A stretch of 64,000 nt of DNA from Zeugodacus cucurbitae (GCF_028554725.1 NC_071670.1:32296001-32360000); one strand, 5' to 3'. Positions 1 to 11,486 are shown, numbered from the stretch's first letter. Notes: generated from the letters alone by a model not told the origin. Program-made: numbers and translations.

Positions 1-930
1 AACTAAGCCATAAATTAAGCTATTAAAGCGAAATTCGGTACAAAGGATTGTTCTCGGATGGGACATATTCGGATGTAATTTTTTTATGAAAGTGGGCGTG
101 ACACCGACCTCTACTAATCTTGTAAGCCACTAAAGCTATGTCAATGAAACTTTCAGGAGACGTTTTCTTCAGGTATTTCCTTATACAGTCCAAAAATTGA
201 GGAAATCGGACTATAACCACGCGCACCTCCCAGAGAAATGTTTTGTTGAAAACTACTAAAAATGCTTTAATTCAGTAAGGAAAATCATCAGAAGCCTTAA
301 ATTTCATTATACAGATGGTATGGAAGTGCTGCACTCAAAATGGTATACAAAATTTAAATGGGCATGGTTCCGCCCACTTATGGGTTAAAAACCATATCTC
401 CGAAACTGCTCGACCAATTTTAATGAAATTCGGTTCATAATATCTTCCTAGCTTTCCAATGATTTGTTGTGAAAATAGTCCAAATCGGTTCACAACCACG
501 CCTACTATATACCAGAATTTTGAAGTTGGTCTGAATAGTTTACTTTACAATATATAAAGTTAGTACTAGTGAAGATATCGGAACAGAACTTTGCAAAAAT
601 ACTGTATTTAAAGAGCTGCATCGCCCTTCTAAAAATCGTCGAAATCGGCCCATAACTTTTCAAGACCCTATATATAGAAAATGGGGACCGAAATTATAGT
701 CAAGTCTCTTAGATATTTTGAAGTAATTCAGAGAGAATATTTTTCTTCTAATAATATGTCTCCGTGCCAAAAATTACTGAAATCGGGTCATAATTTCCCC
801 TAACTCCAATATGCTTAATATTAGTGTTTTAAAAATTTCAAGGGATGGTATAAAACCACATACATATATGCCGAATATGTGAGTCAAATTGTGTGTTATA
901 TTAATAAATTTAAATTTAATTTAATTAATT
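1..930 (-). mobile_element. Dispersed ACAAGTAAGG repeat, fragment
   Basis: This is the internal part of the window's commonest dispersed repeat, in reverse orientation. It shows the family's typical GC-rich islands (CCACGCCCACCTCCC, GTGGGCGTG) and matches 6153-7080 almost base for base. The 3' hairpin end of this copy lies outside the window. The recurrent 60-70 aa ORFs inside it are chance reading frames shared by all copies. Confidence 0.8.
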
Positions 931-2158
931 TATTTTGGAATTTGGTCTGAGTTGAATGAATACTATATATACTAACTTATTCATTAATACTGTCCCGAAG
1001 TTGGCGGCACTACTTCAAGTTAAACCACATCTCGTAAATTTATACAGAAAATGTTGTGGCTAAAAATTCTCCCAACAATTGGGAATGAATTGTGACGCAA
1101 ATATTTAAAGATTTATAAACCAAAACTATTGAAGTTTGCGTATACATATGTGGTTCACTCACTGACTAAACGGAAATAAAAGTGCACTTCAGACGTTCCA
1201 CTTATTGAGGGAGTCATGACTGTCTGACTCGATGTATTATATTATTTTATGAATATTTTCCAGAACATGGTGCTCCTATTCACATTTTCGGCAACTGGCT
1301 TGTGTTTTTTAGAACAAAGGCTTATCTTTTTACAATATTATTATCTAAACATACATTTCCTATAAGTATTATATGTATGAATTTTGACACACTCTCAACA
1401 TAATACACAGAACCGGGTTTCTAAAACAAAAACTCATAAACGCCATCATCATAGTTTCCTTTCGAGTAAATAAAAGTATTCAATCATATTCCAGTTTTCT
1501 ATGCTTATCTTTAATTAATGCCTTTCTTCGGAATTTTATGAACTCAGTTATTCGTAGTAGCCAAATCGGGTGATCTAAGATGCGTTGAGATGACTTTGGT
1601 TTGACAATTTTCCAATGCATCAAGCAACTTAGAGCCAACTCGTAATAGGTGTGAAGGGTCCAAGGGGCTTCCGCGCTAACAAACAAGTCCAACATTTTCT
1701 AGTGATGACCTTTAAAGGCTCAATCCTGAAAAAGCTTAAGGCGTCTATGCCTCCCTTCTCCGGTAACAGAGATCAGTTCTCTCGAAGGCATTGTGGTATT
1801 TTTATTTGGATGATATGAGTTTTAACCCGATTCCGTATAGCGAAAATGAACCAAAAAAGCGCCTTGCTTTATTACATACATTAATTTATTAAAGTTATGC
1901 AAATTTAAATATAGTTGTCTTTGGTACAAGTTAAGTGCAGACAAATAGATTAGTCCATAACTTAAAGTCCTAATTCAAATAACGAAGATCCATTGTGCAA
2001 AATTAATAAAAAACATGAAATACGTTCAATTTAATTTTTAATGAGAATGTTAACGTAGCTTTATAATCCTTCATACAAAATACTTATAATTAAGAATATA
2101 ATGATATCTATCACAATGTTTTAACTTGACCAGAGACTGGTAATATATTTTATACCAT
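931..2158. other. Intergenic; shared upstream block and conserved short ORF
   Basis: Apart from a conserved upstream block carrying TGTGACGCAA (1091-1100), this stretch is AT-rich. A 71-codon minus-strand ORF (1480-1695) is kept in the duplicate (7625-7840) with one residue changed, but it has no signal peptide or recognisable domain. A related stretch (ending GATCAGTTCTC, then ACCGATTCCGTAT) recurs at 21.5 and 36.0 kb without that ORF, so I do not call it a gene. Confidence 0.5.
1091..1100 (+). promoter_or_regulatory. Conserved TGTGACGCAA upstream element
   Basis: This 10-mer lies in a conserved block (CAAGTTAAACCACATCTCG ... ATTGTGACGCAAA) found upstream of several minus-strand D genes at 2593, 7236, 8660 (one base changed), 21155 and 35673. 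TGACGCAA resembles a bZIP (CREB/C-EBP composite) site. At 1091 the gene served would be a D2-like copy left of the window. Function is inferred. Confidence 0.4.
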
Positions 2159-2365
2159 CTAACCCTTTATGGCATTTATGCGCGCTTTGAATAAACCAAC
2201 ACGATCTGCTCCATAGCCGCTAACATTCAGTGCATTACCTCTTCTTGAGCCTTCAATAGGATCAGATATTAGATGATGTACAAGGTGTTTTCTCACAACC
2301 AGTGAACACCGTACGAGTGTTGTAGACATCAGGCAGATGACTAAGATCATTTGAACGATTTTCAT
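2159..2365 (-). CDS. D1, small secreted peptide (DPIEGS family)
   Basis: This intronless gene encodes 68 residues. Residues 1-20 form a signal peptide (MK start, hydrophobic core MILVICLMSTTLV, cleavage probably after the Cys at 20). The mature part has basic residues, then ISDPIEGSRRG at about 33-43, a Gly/Ala/Asn-rich middle, and a C-terminal FKARINAIKG that matches the family module. The mature part has no cysteine. ATG at 2365 is the start because it precedes the signal peptide and has an AAAATG context. A GGTATAAAAACC box lies about 100 bp upstream and the TGTGACGCAA block about 230 bp upstream. The protein is identical to D3. I recognise no named family; an extracellular, fast-evolving role is inferred from the neighbours. 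Confidence 0.8.
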   Translation of the reverse strand: MKIVQMILVICLMSTTLVRCSLVVRKHLVHHLISDPIEGSRRGNALNVSGYGADRVGLFKARINAIKG

Positions 2366-2460
2366 TTTGTAGAAAAAATTAAAGATGAGTAAATGTCAAT
2401 GAATTCAGGCGCTTCTCACTTGGATGTTGATTATTAACTAAAGATCTAGTCGGATGTCAA

Positions 2461-2472
2461 GGTTTTTATACC
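2461..2472 (-). promoter_or_regulatory. TATA box of D1
   Basis: GGTATAAAAACC reads on the minus strand about 100 bases before the D1 ATG, leaving a short leader. The same box is kept before D3 (8606-8617). Confidence 0.6.
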
Positions 2473-2592
2473 AACTTATGGTGGTTCGGAATTGATGCAA
2501 CTCAAGTTAAACCGCGTGACTAAAATTTATTGTAAATTTCTGTAAAAAATACATATATATGATGAAAATAGCCACGGGACAGTTAATTGGAT

Positions 2593-2602
2593 TGTGACGC
2601 AA
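2593..2602 (+). promoter_or_regulatory. TGTGACGCAA element upstream of D1
   Basis: Same conserved 10-mer in its block (CTCAAGTTAAACCGCGTGA to ATTGTGACGCAAA), 228 bases before the D1 ATG. See 1091 for the set. Confidence 0.45.
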
Positions 2603-2672
2603 AACTTAAGAGCTTTATAGTAAGTTTACATATGAAAATAATCTTGTTCTAAGCTCGTTCAATAATCTAACC

Positions 2673-2972
2673 GCTATATGTAACCAAATGAGATTATCAA
2701 TTGTCAAATGTGTTACATATGTTGTTGTATTACATATATTTCTCTCGCTGTCGGCCATTTTTGTTTACATTTTCATTTGACATTTCTCCTCTTCTTCGTA
2801 AAATTATCGATAAACCTAGGAATAACACCGAAAATCTAGTTGTATGAAACGAGATAATTTTATAATCTCGGATTATCCAGAGAGGAATTTTGTATGGGAA
2901 ATCTCGTTCCTTAATTACAGATTATCGAGTTAAGCTCGTAAATGGAGATAATCTCGTTATATGTAAACATAG
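2673..2972. mobile_element. MITE-like palindromic element
   Basis: The ends carry ATGAGATTATC and GATAATCTCGTTATATGT as an imperfect inverted pair, and the interior holds a further palindrome CGAGATAATTTTATAATCTCG. It is duplicated at about 8735-9035 as part of the 6.1-kb unit, so insertion predates the duplication. No target-site duplication is evident. Confidence 0.35.
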
Positions 2973-2975
2973 TAT

Positions 2976-3790
2976 TAATATCGGTCGGTGATGCGATTCC
3001 TGTTTTGGGAATGAAAATCACGTAGTAAAAGGAAACCAGAAAACGGCTATCATCCGATCTGAATCCGGCACATACTATTTTATTGACACCCGGATATTAC
3101 GGAGGGAAAAGGGGTGCAATCGGTTTACAAGCACGCCCCAGATATTGAGCAATGCCGAAAATACTGATAAAGCTCTCAGATATTTCAAAGAAGTTCATCG
3201 GGAATCTGTATCTTCTAATAATAAGTGAAATGGGTCACAACTTCCCATAGCTTCCATATAACTAAAATTACCAACATCCGGTGAAATGTATATCGGTAAA
3301 TATATGAGATATCTTAGCAAAAATAAGTAAGAGTAAAATATTGGATATGATGTAGCTTGACGGTGAAAATGAAGTTAAATCGGTTATGTATATAATGATT
3401 TTCGTTATTCTGGTCAGTTTTGTGCCGAATATATGGACCGTATTGTGTGTTCTAATATGTCCGGTTAGACCCGAAATAAACCTTTTCTTTCTTGTTATAA
3501 TCTGTGATTTTTTTGAAATATGTATATTTCTTGATTTTCAAAACAAATAATATTTGTATAATTATTGAACTGATCTATAAACTTAATATCTAAAACCGCC
3601 TAAAACTAAAGTAGTTAGAAATATAGCTATATTTGAATGTATATCAAATGGATCAGGGTGATGAGATAATTTGAAGTCCGACAGGCGTTAACTTGAGTAA
3701 CAATTGAAATATCTTGAAAGCCACATAATACCATCAGGTGGAAAATTATAAAGTTCAAACTTAACTTAAATTAAGCTTTAGAAATGAAAT
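2976..3790. mobile_element. Decayed dispersed-repeat fragments
   Basis: Pieces resemble the ACAAGTAAGG family in shuffled order: TCTTCTAATAATAAGTGAAAT-type, ACGATTTTCGTTATTCTGG-type and GATCAGGGTGATGAG-type segments. The duplicate is at 9040-9860. No gene is seen. Confidence 0.5.
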
Positions 3791-3808
3791 TCTCTATAAA
3801 GAATCAAA

Positions 3809-4430
3809 GTGGAGAATCTAGTGGAGGCATTTGATTACATTAAAGATGTTTTATGGGCTCATCGATGTACGATATTTCAGAAGTTTTTGGAATTGATGTC
3901 ACCATACGGCAAATTTGATTTTTTTTTGGTATTTGACCAAACCATTTTCGTTCACTATTATCGTAGGTCAAAGAAAAATTCAACAATCTACCTCAAGAGG
4001 AACACCAAACCAAAAAATCTCAAACTTTATTTTGATAATTGGTTCACTTCAGTAAGCCTTTTTGTGGCTCTAAAATAAATGGGTATATTTTGCCCCAGCA
4101 CGGTCTGAAAAAGTCGAAAGGGAAAGTGTGAACTAAAGTCCGAGTCAGATTTGAGAAGGCTTGGCAGGGGATCGTATGAAATCAAATTCGAAGCTAATAT
4201 TGGTATTGTCACAGTGCGCAGGCGAGATAATAAGTCAGTTCTATTATTCTCCATTTATGTGGGGAACATGTAAACGTTGGAGTGGAAAAAAAAGAATTGT
4301 TGAATTTCCGATACTGGATTTGTATCAAAATATAATCACACATTGCGATAATATAATCGCGTATTCCAAACATGATCTGGGGGAGCGCAAGCACCCGTAT
4401 CTACGCAGGACGAGGCGTTAAACGCTACGG
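3809..4430 (+). pseudogene. piggyBac-type transposase relic
   Basis: The first ORF (3809-4078) ends in YFDNWFTSVSLFVALK, the signature around an invariant Asp of piggyBac transposases. After a stop and frame shifts, later frames give fragments such as YEIKF, NIGIV, RRRDNKSVLLFS and VGNM, which follow in the expected order for the family. No TTAA-flanked ends are seen nearby. This is an old, truncated, multiply broken copy that was carried along in the tandem duplication. Confidence 0.75.
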
Positions 4431-5138
4431 CGATGTTTTCCAGTTCTACTCAAAGTGTAGAAACCGATTAAACTCCCGCTTCCTCAGAGGCGTCTAGTTC
4501 GAAATGCCGTCATTTTGTTGAAGTACCCCCCAAGTCAAAGCGATATGATGAAAACGTATTTGTAAACCCGAACCTGTGTAAATATGCAATACGCACAAAA
4601 ACTGTTTTATATCTTCTTACACTTAAAATACAAAAAAAAAACCTATTCGTATATGTTAAATAAATATAAATCTCTTATATATACATATGTATATTTTTCT
4701 TTGTAATACCTTGAGGAATACAAATAATATATTTGGGTAGATATTGGTCCCTTGGCAGCTGGAGGAAATTTGTATAGCAGAAGCCCTATTTTGGCCATCA
4801 GCTTTATACATAACAATTATTGCCAAAATTAAATGAAAATATTTTCGTTCATTAATAACCACTGCTCTCATATGCTAAATATAACGATTTTCGTTAATCT
4901 TGGTGGCACGATGCCGAATATACATACATACATCAAATTAACGTGGTATCCAACGAACAAACCTCTTACTTATTTTTCGAAATTCCAATCTTGTTTATTT
5001 ACTCACATTCTTCTTTTTTACACAATTATTTTAATTTATTGATATATCTTTATTAGAATCTTGCACAGAAAGATTTTTTATTATAATTTACTGGTCTCTA
5101 ATATCGATATACATATGTGCATTTCTATTATCAAAATT
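4431..5138. other. Intergenic, AT-rich, 3' of D2
   Basis: No gene is seen. It holds a small dispersed-repeat fragment (about 4862-4955, with ACGATTTTCGTTAATC) and the 3' flank of D2. The match at 10517-11225 is close to exact. Confidence 0.5.
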
Positions 5139-5402
5139 TTAAATTTGGTTGAAATTAAGCAAGGTATATCCTGCAGAGTTACTATTAGCGGCACTCAGGC
5201 GAGCTCTGAGTATATTAACAAGATTTTTTCCTTCTCCTCTCATCATCTTGATTAATTCCCATATTTCGGAACCTTTGATTGCACCTTGTAATGCTCTCCG
5301 TATTAGAAGCCTTTTTGGAGCAGGCAAACACCAGATGTGTATATTAGATATCAGGAAGAAAACTACCAGGAATTGTACACACCAGTTTTTGAAAATTTTC
5401 AT
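5139..5402 (-). CDS. D2, small secreted peptide (MKxFKNWC subtype)
   Basis: This intronless gene encodes 87 residues from the ATG at 5402; the frame also stays open upstream, but only through a TTG. Signal peptide residues 1-25 begin MKIFKNWCVQFLVV and end near IWC. The mature region has LLIRRALQGAIKGSEIWELI, a diverged form of the DPIEGS core, then VNILRARLSAANS, the family C-terminal module. Relatives D7 and D10 stop just after this module; here the TAG position reads AAC and the frame runs about 13 residues further. No clear TATA box is visible, unlike D7 and D10. The start is well supported by alignment with D4, D7 and D10. Function unknown. Confidence 0.75.
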   Translation of the reverse strand: MKIFKNWCVQFLVVFFLISNIHIWCLPAPKRLLIRRALQGAIKGSEIWELIKMMRGEGKNLVNILRARLSAANSNSAGYTLLNFNQI

Positions 5403-5849
5403 TTCGAAGAAATACAAAGAGTAGATGAAATAGACTCAAGGATCACTTCTTGCTTGGTTGTTGATTCTCAACTAAACTTATGCTGGTATTGTCATTGGCG
5501 AATAGAATGTATTTGGAGAGTCGAATGTTGTGGCGAAATTCGCCATGTTCATCAAGAATGATAGAATACAAGATTACGACGTAATTACATCATCCTATCC
5601 CAAAATGGGAATAGGCAACATGAAGAATTGTCAAACTGAAAACGGAAATGTTAAACAGAGTGAACCAAATTGAGTAATGTGAAGACAAAATATCATATTG
5701 AACTATATTCATAAAATCGTTATCTATAAAATGATCCAACATAATAATGCATATTTATAATTAAAACTGTCTGTTTTATTACAAAAAGTTAGCAATGTTT
5801 GGAAACTTTTTTGTTGGTTGGAAAAGTGAAAAAACTCCTTATAGGCGAT
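5403..5849. other. D2 upstream region
   Basis: No second gene is seen. The first ~130 bases align with the leader and promoter of D4, D7 and D10 (AACCAAGCAAGAAGTGATCC-type on the minus strand), but the TATA box of D7/D10 is not preserved. Distal sequence is AT-rich. Confidence 0.45.
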
Positions 5850-7080
5850 GTTTTTATACTCTTGCAACAAAGTTGCTAAAGAGAGTATAATAGTTTTGTT
5901 CAGATAACGTTTGTTTGTAAGTCCTAAAACTAAACGAGTTAGATATAAGGTTATATGAACCAAAGTGATCAGGGCGACGAATAAAGTTCCGTTAATCCGT
6001 ATGTCTGTCTGTCCGTCCGTGCAAGCTGTAACTTGAGTAAAAGTTGAGATATCTGAAACTTGGCACACGTTTTCTTTTGTTCGAAGATTGACGAAATCGG
6101 ACCACTGTCACGCCCACAAAATGGCGATAACCGAAAACCTATAAAGAATTATAACTAAGCCATAAATTAAGCTATTAAAGCGAAATTCGGTACAAAGGAT
6201 TGTTCTCGGATGGGACATATTCGGATGTAATTTTTTTATGAAAGTGGGCGTGACACCGACCTCTACTAATCTTGTAAGCCACTAAAGCTATGTCAATGAA
6301 ACTTTCAGGAGACGTTTTCTTCAGGTATTTCCTTATACAGTCCAAAAATTGAGGAAATCGGACTATAACCACGCCCACCTCCCAGAGAAATGTTTTGTTG
6401 AAAACTACTAAAAATGCTTTAATTCAGTAAGGAAAATCATCAGAAGCCTTAAATTTCATTATAAAGATGGTATGGAAGTGCTGCACTCAAAATGGTATAC
6501 AAAATTTAAATGGGCATGGTTCCGCCCACTTATGGGTTAAAAACCATATCTCCGAAACTGCTCGACCAATTTTAATGAAATTCGGTTCGTAATATCTTCC
6601 TAGCTTTCCAATGATTTGTTGTGAAAATAGTCCAAATCGGTTCACAACCACGCCTACTATATACCAGAATTTTGAAGTTGGTCTGAATAGTTTACTTTAC
6701 AATATATAATGTTAGTACTAGTGAAGATATCGGAACAGAACTTTGCAAAAATACTGTATTTAAAGAGCTGCATCGCCCTTCTAAAAATCGTCGAAATCGG
6801 CCCATAACTTTTCAAGACCCTATATATAGAAAATGGGGACCGAAATTATAGTCAAGTCTCTTAGATATTTTGAAGTAATTCAGAGAGAATATTTTTCTTC
6901 TAATAATATGTCTCCGTGCCAAAAATTACGGGTCATAATTTCCCCTAACTCCAATATGCTTAATATTAGTGTTTTAAAAATTTCAAGGGATGGTATAAAA
7001 CCACATACATATATGCCGAATATGTGAGTCAAATTGTGTGTTATATTAATAAATTTAAATTTAATTTAATTAATTTATTT
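5850..7080 (-). mobile_element. Dispersed ACAAGTAAGG repeat, near full length
   Basis: This copy is in reverse orientation. It begins with the 3' hairpin (ATACTCTTGCAACAAAGTTGC then GAGAGTAT), followed by the TCTGTCTGTCCGTCCGTGCA microsatellite block and CCACGCCCAC islands. It fades before the 5' end at about 7080. It lies upstream of D2 and is the join between units 1 and 2 of the tandem duplication. Confidence 0.8.
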
Positions 7081-8303
7081 TGGAATTTGGTCTGAGTTGA
7101 ATGAATACTATATATACTAACTTATTCATTAATACTGTCCCGCAGTTGGCGGCACTACTTCAAGTTAAACCACATCTCGTAAATTTATACAGAAAATGTT
7201 GTGGCTAAAAATTCTCCCAACAATTGGGAATGAATTGTGACGCAAATATTTAAAGATTTATAAACCAAAACTATTGAAGTTTACGTATACATATGTGGTT
7301 CACTCACTGACTAAACGGAAATAAAAGTGCACTTCAGACGTTCCACTTATTGAGGGAGTCATGACTGTCTGACTCGATGTATTATATTATTTTATGAATA
7401 TTTTCCAGAACATGGTGCTCCTATTCACATTTTCGGCAACTGGCTTGCGTTTTTTAGAACAAAGGCTTATCTTTTTACAATATTATTATCTAAACATACA
7501 TTTCCTATAAGTATTATATGTATGAATTTTGACACACTCTCAACATAATACACAGAACCGGGTTTCTAAAACAAAAACTCATAAACGCCATCATCATAGT
7601 TTCCTTTCGAGTAAATAAAAGTATTCAATCATATTCCAGTTTTCTATGCTTATCTTTAATTAATGCCTTTCTTCGGAATTTTATGAACTCAGTTATTCGT
7701 AGTAGCCAAATCGGGTGATCTAAGATGCGTTGGGATGACTTTGGTTTGACAATTTTCCAATGCATCAAGCAACTTAGAGCCAACTCGTAATAGATGTGAA
7801 GGGTCCAAGGGGCTTCCGCGCTAACAAACAAGTCCAACATTTTCTAGTGATGACCTTTAAAGGCTCAATCCTGAAAAAGCTTAAGGCGTCTATGCCTCCC
7901 TTCTCCGGTAACAGAGATCAGTTCTCTCGAAGGCATTGTGGTATTTTTATTTGGATGATATGAGTTTTAACCCGATTCCGTATAGCGAAAATGAACCAAA
8001 AAAGCGCCTTGCTTTATTACATACATTAATTTATTAAAGTTATGCAAATTCAAATATAGTTGTCTTTGGTACAAGTTAAGTGCAGACAAATAGATTAGTC
8101 CATAGCTTAAAGTCCTAATTCAAATAACGAAGATCCATTGTGCAAAATTAATAAAAAACATGAAATACGTTCAATTTAATTTTTAATGAGAATGTTAACG
8201 TAGCTTTATAATCCTTCATACAAAATACTTATAATTAAGAATATAATGATATCTATCACAATGTTTTAACTTGACCAGAGCCTGGTAATATATTTTATAC
8301 CAT
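7081..8303. other. Intergenic; D2 distal upstream block
   Basis: Copy of 931-2158, including TGTGACGCAA at 7236-7245. The stretch 7150-8000 aligns loosely with 21060-21640 upstream of D7, so it is the distal upstream region of D2-type genes. No coding gene is supported. Confidence 0.5.
7236..7245 (+). promoter_or_regulatory. TGTGACGCAA element distal to D2
   Basis: Exact 10-mer within the conserved upstream block, about 1.8 kb from the D2 ATG because a dispersed repeat (5850-7080) lies between them. The repeat may have separated the element from its promoter. Confidence 0.4.
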
Positions 8304-8510
8304 CTAACCCTTTATGGCATTTATGCGCGCTTTGAATAAACCAACACGATCTGCTCCATAGCCGCTAACATTCAGTGCATTACCTCTTCTTGAGCCTTCA
8401 ATAGGATCAGATATTAGATGATGTACAAGGTGTTTTCTCACAACCAGTGAACACCGTACGAGTGTTGTAGACATCAGGCAGATGACTAAGATCATTTGAA
8501 CGATTTTCAT
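8304..8510 (-). CDS. D3, small secreted peptide, duplicate of D1
   Basis: The protein is identical to D1 over all 68 residues: signal peptide 1-20, DPIEGSRRG core, FKARINAIKG tail. The leader and TATA box are also kept (GGTATAAAAACC at 8606-8617). The upstream block is shortened: roughly 65 bases between two GTGAC repeats have been lost, so CAAGTTAAACCGCGTGACGCAA is joined directly. This removes spacing between the bZIP-like site and the rest of the block, so D3 may differ from D1 in expression even though the peptide is the same. Function unknown. Confidence 0.8.
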   Translation of the reverse strand: MKIVQMILVICLMSTTLVRCSLVVRKHLVHHLISDPIEGSRRGNALNVSGYGADRVGLFKARINAIKG

Positions 8511-8605
8511 TTTGTAGAAAAAATTAAAGATGAGTAAATGTAAATGAATTCAGGCACTTCTCACTTGGATGTTGATTATTAACTAAAGATCTAGTCGGAT
8601 GTCAA

Positions 8606-8617
8606 GGTTTTTATACC
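8606..8617 (-). promoter_or_regulatory. TATA box of D3
   Basis: GGTATAAAAACC on the minus strand, about 100 bases before the ATG, identical to D1. Confidence 0.6.
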
Positions 8618-8659
8618 AACTTATGGTGGTTCGGAATTGATGCAACTCAAGTTAAACCG

Positions 8660-8669
8660 CGTGACGCAA
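8660..8669 (+). promoter_or_regulatory. TGACGCAA element of D3, fused by deletion
   Basis: Reads CGTGACGCAA. A deletion relative to D1 joined two GTGAC repeats, keeping TGACGCAA but losing the first T of the 10-mer and the intervening sequence. Confidence 0.4.
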
Positions 8670-9864
8670 AACTTAAGAGCTTTATAGTAAGTTTACATAT
8701 GAAAATAATCTTGTTCTAAGCTCGTTCAATAATCTAACCGCTATATGTAACCAAATGAGATTATCAATTGTCAAATGTGTTACATATTTGTTGTATTACA
8801 CATATTTCTCTCGCTGTCGGCCATTTTTGTTTACATTTTCATTTGACATTTCTCCTCTTCTTCGTAAAATTATCGATAAACCTAGGAATAACACCGAAAA
8901 TCTAGTTGTATAAAACGAGATAATTTTATAATCTCGGATTATCCAGAGAGGAATTTTGTATGGGAAATCTCGTTCCTTAATTACAGATTATCGAGTTAAG
9001 CTCGTAAATGGAGATAATCTCGTTATATGTAAACATAGTATTAATATCGGTCGGTGATGCGATTCCTGTTTTGGGAATGAAAATCACGTAGTAAAAGGAA
9101 ACCAGAAAACGGCTATCATCCGATCTGAATCCGGCACATACTATTTTATTGACACCCGGATATTACGGAGGGAAAAGGGGTGCAATCGGTTTACAAGCAC
9201 GCCCCAGATATTGAGCAATGCCGAAAATACTGATAAAGCTCTCAGATATTTCAAAGAAGTTCATCGGGAATCTGTATCTTCTAATAATAAGTGAAATGGG
9301 TCACAACTTCCCATAGCTTCCATATAACTAAAATTACCAACATCCGGTGAAATGTATATCGGTAAATATATGAGATATCTTAGCAAAAATAAGTAAGAGT
9401 AAAATATTGGATATGATATGATGTAGCTTGACGGTGAAAATGAAGTTAAATCGGTTAGGGAATTACTATATGTATATAATGATTTTCGTTATTCTGGTCA
9501 GTTTTGTGCCGAATATATGGACCGTATTGTGTGTTCTAATATGTCCGGTTAGACCCGAAATAAACCTTTTCTTTCTTGTTATAATCTGTGATTTTTTTGA
9601 AATATGTATATTTCTTGATTTTCAAAACAAATAATATTTGTATAATTATTGAACTGATCTATAAACTTAATATCTAAAACCGCCTAAAACTAAAGTAGTT
9701 AGAAATATAGCTATATTTGAATGTATATCAAATGGATCAGGGTGATGAGATAATTTGAAGTCCGACAGGCGTTAACTTGAGTAACAATTGAAATATCTTG
9801 AAAGCCACATAATACCATCAGGTGGAAAATTATAAAGTTCAAACTTAACTTAAATTAAGCTTTA

Positions 9865-10510
9865 GAAATGAAATTCTCTATAAAGAATCAAAGTGGAGAA
9901 TCTAGTGGAGGCATTTGATTACATTAAAGATGTTTTATGGGCTCATCGATGTACGATATTTCAGAAGTTTTTGGAATTGATGTCACCATACGGCAAATTT
10001 GATTTTTTTTTTGGTATTTGACCAAACCATTTTCGTTCACTATTATCGTAGGTCAAAGAAAAATTCAACAATCAACCTCAAGAGGAACACCAAACCAAAA
10101 AATCTCAAACTTTATTTTGATAATTGGTTCACTTCAGTAAGCCTTTTTGTGGCTCTAAAATAAATGGGTATATTTTGCCCCAGCACGGTCTGAAAAAGTC
10201 GAAAGGGAAAGTGTGAACTAAAGTCCGATTCAGATTTGAGAAGGCTTGGCAGGGGATCGTATGAAATCAAATTCGAAGCTAATATTGGTATTGTCACAGT
10301 GCGCAGGCGAGATAATAAGTCAGTTCTATTATTCTCCATTTATGTGGGGAACATGTAAACGTTGGAGTGGAAAAAAAAGAATTGTTGAATTTCCGATACT
10401 GTATTTGTATCAAAATATAATCACACATTGCGATAATATAATCGCGTATTCCAAACATGATCTGGGGGAGCGCAAGCACCCGTATCTACGCAGGACGAGG
10501 CGTTAAACGC
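9865..10510 (+). pseudogene. piggyBac-type transposase relic, duplicate
   Basis: Second copy of 3809-4430, with the same stops plus one extra T in the T-run after GGCAAATTTGAT, which shifts the frame further. It arose by segmental duplication rather than new insertion. Confidence 0.7.
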
Positions 10511-11225
10511 TACGGCGATGTTTTCCAGTTCTACTCAAAGTGTAGAAACCGATTAAACTCCCGCTTCCTCAGAGGCGTCTAGTTCGAAATGCCGTCATTT
10601 TGTTGAAGTACCCCCCAAGTCAAAGCGATATGATGAAAACGTATTTGTAAACCCGAACCTGTGTAAATATGCAATACGCACAAAAACTGTTTTATATCTT
10701 CTTACACTTAAAATACAAAAAAAAAAACCTATTCGTATATGATAAATAAATATAAATCTCTTATATATACATATGTATATTTTTCTTTGTAATACCTTGA
10801 GGGAAAAAAAGAATATATTTGGGTAGATATTGGTCCCTTGGCAGCTGGAGGAAATTAGTATAGCAGAAGCCCTATTTTGGCCATCAGCTTTATACATAAC
10901 AATTATTGCCAAAATTAAATGAAAATATTTTCGTTCATTAATAACCACTGCTCTCATATGCTAAATATAACGATTTTCGTTAATCTTGGTGGCACGATGC
11001 CGAATATACATACATACATCAAATTAACGTGGTATCCAACAAACAAAACTCTTACTTATTTTTTCGAAATTCCAATCTTGTTTATTTACTCACATTCTTC
11101 TTTTTTACACAATTATTTTAATTTATTGATATATCTTTATTAGAATGTTGCACAGAAAGATTTTTTATTATAATTTACTCGTCTCTAATATCGATATACA
11201 TATGTGCATTTCTATTATCAAAATT

Positions 11226-11486
11226 TTAAATTTGGTTGAAGTTAAGCAAGGTATATCCTGCAGAGTTACTATTAGCGGTACTCAGGCGAGCTCTGAGTAT
11301 ATTAACACGATTTTTTCCATCTGCTACCTTCTTCATTAATTCTCATTTTTCGGAACCTTCGATTGCATCTTGCAATGCCCTCCGTATTAGAAGCTTTTTT
11401 GGAACAGGCGAACAGGCGATATGTACATTAGACATCAGGAAGAATACTACCAGGAATTGTACACACCAGTTTTTGAAAATTCTCAT
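11226..11486 (-). pseudogene. D4, DPIEGS-family peptide with nonsense codon
   Basis: This is the duplicate of D2. From the ATG at 11486 the frame gives a signal peptide (MRIFKNWCVQFLVVFFLMSN...) and LLIRRALQDAIEGSEK, then TGA at 11343-11345 (codon 48) where D2 and D7 have TGG (Trp). Beyond the stop the frame remains open for 38 codons and still encodes NRVNILRARLSTANS, so the stop is recent. A truncated 47-residue product ending just after the core is possible, but loss of the C-terminal module suggests a pseudogene. Interestingly the core here (DAIEGS) is closer to the family form than that of intact D2 (GAIKGS). Confidence 0.8.

Larger units (their letters stand above)
1..5700. repeat. Tandem segmental duplication, unit 1 (D1-D2)
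   Basis: Base 1 aligns with base 6153, and near-identity continues to about 5580, which matches about 11640. The offset changes from 6152 to about 6086 through a few indels, including a roughly 60-70 bp loss near 8660. Genes, a transposase relic and dispersed repeats are all carried along, so this is one segmental event, not repeated transposition. The left edge lies outside the window. Confidence 0.9.

Noticed and set aside
1480..1695. 71-codon ORF conserved in both 6.1-kb units as a gene
   Set aside because: Conservation follows from near-identical DNA; no signal peptide, domain or promoter, and the related region at 21.5 and 36.0 kb does not keep the frame.
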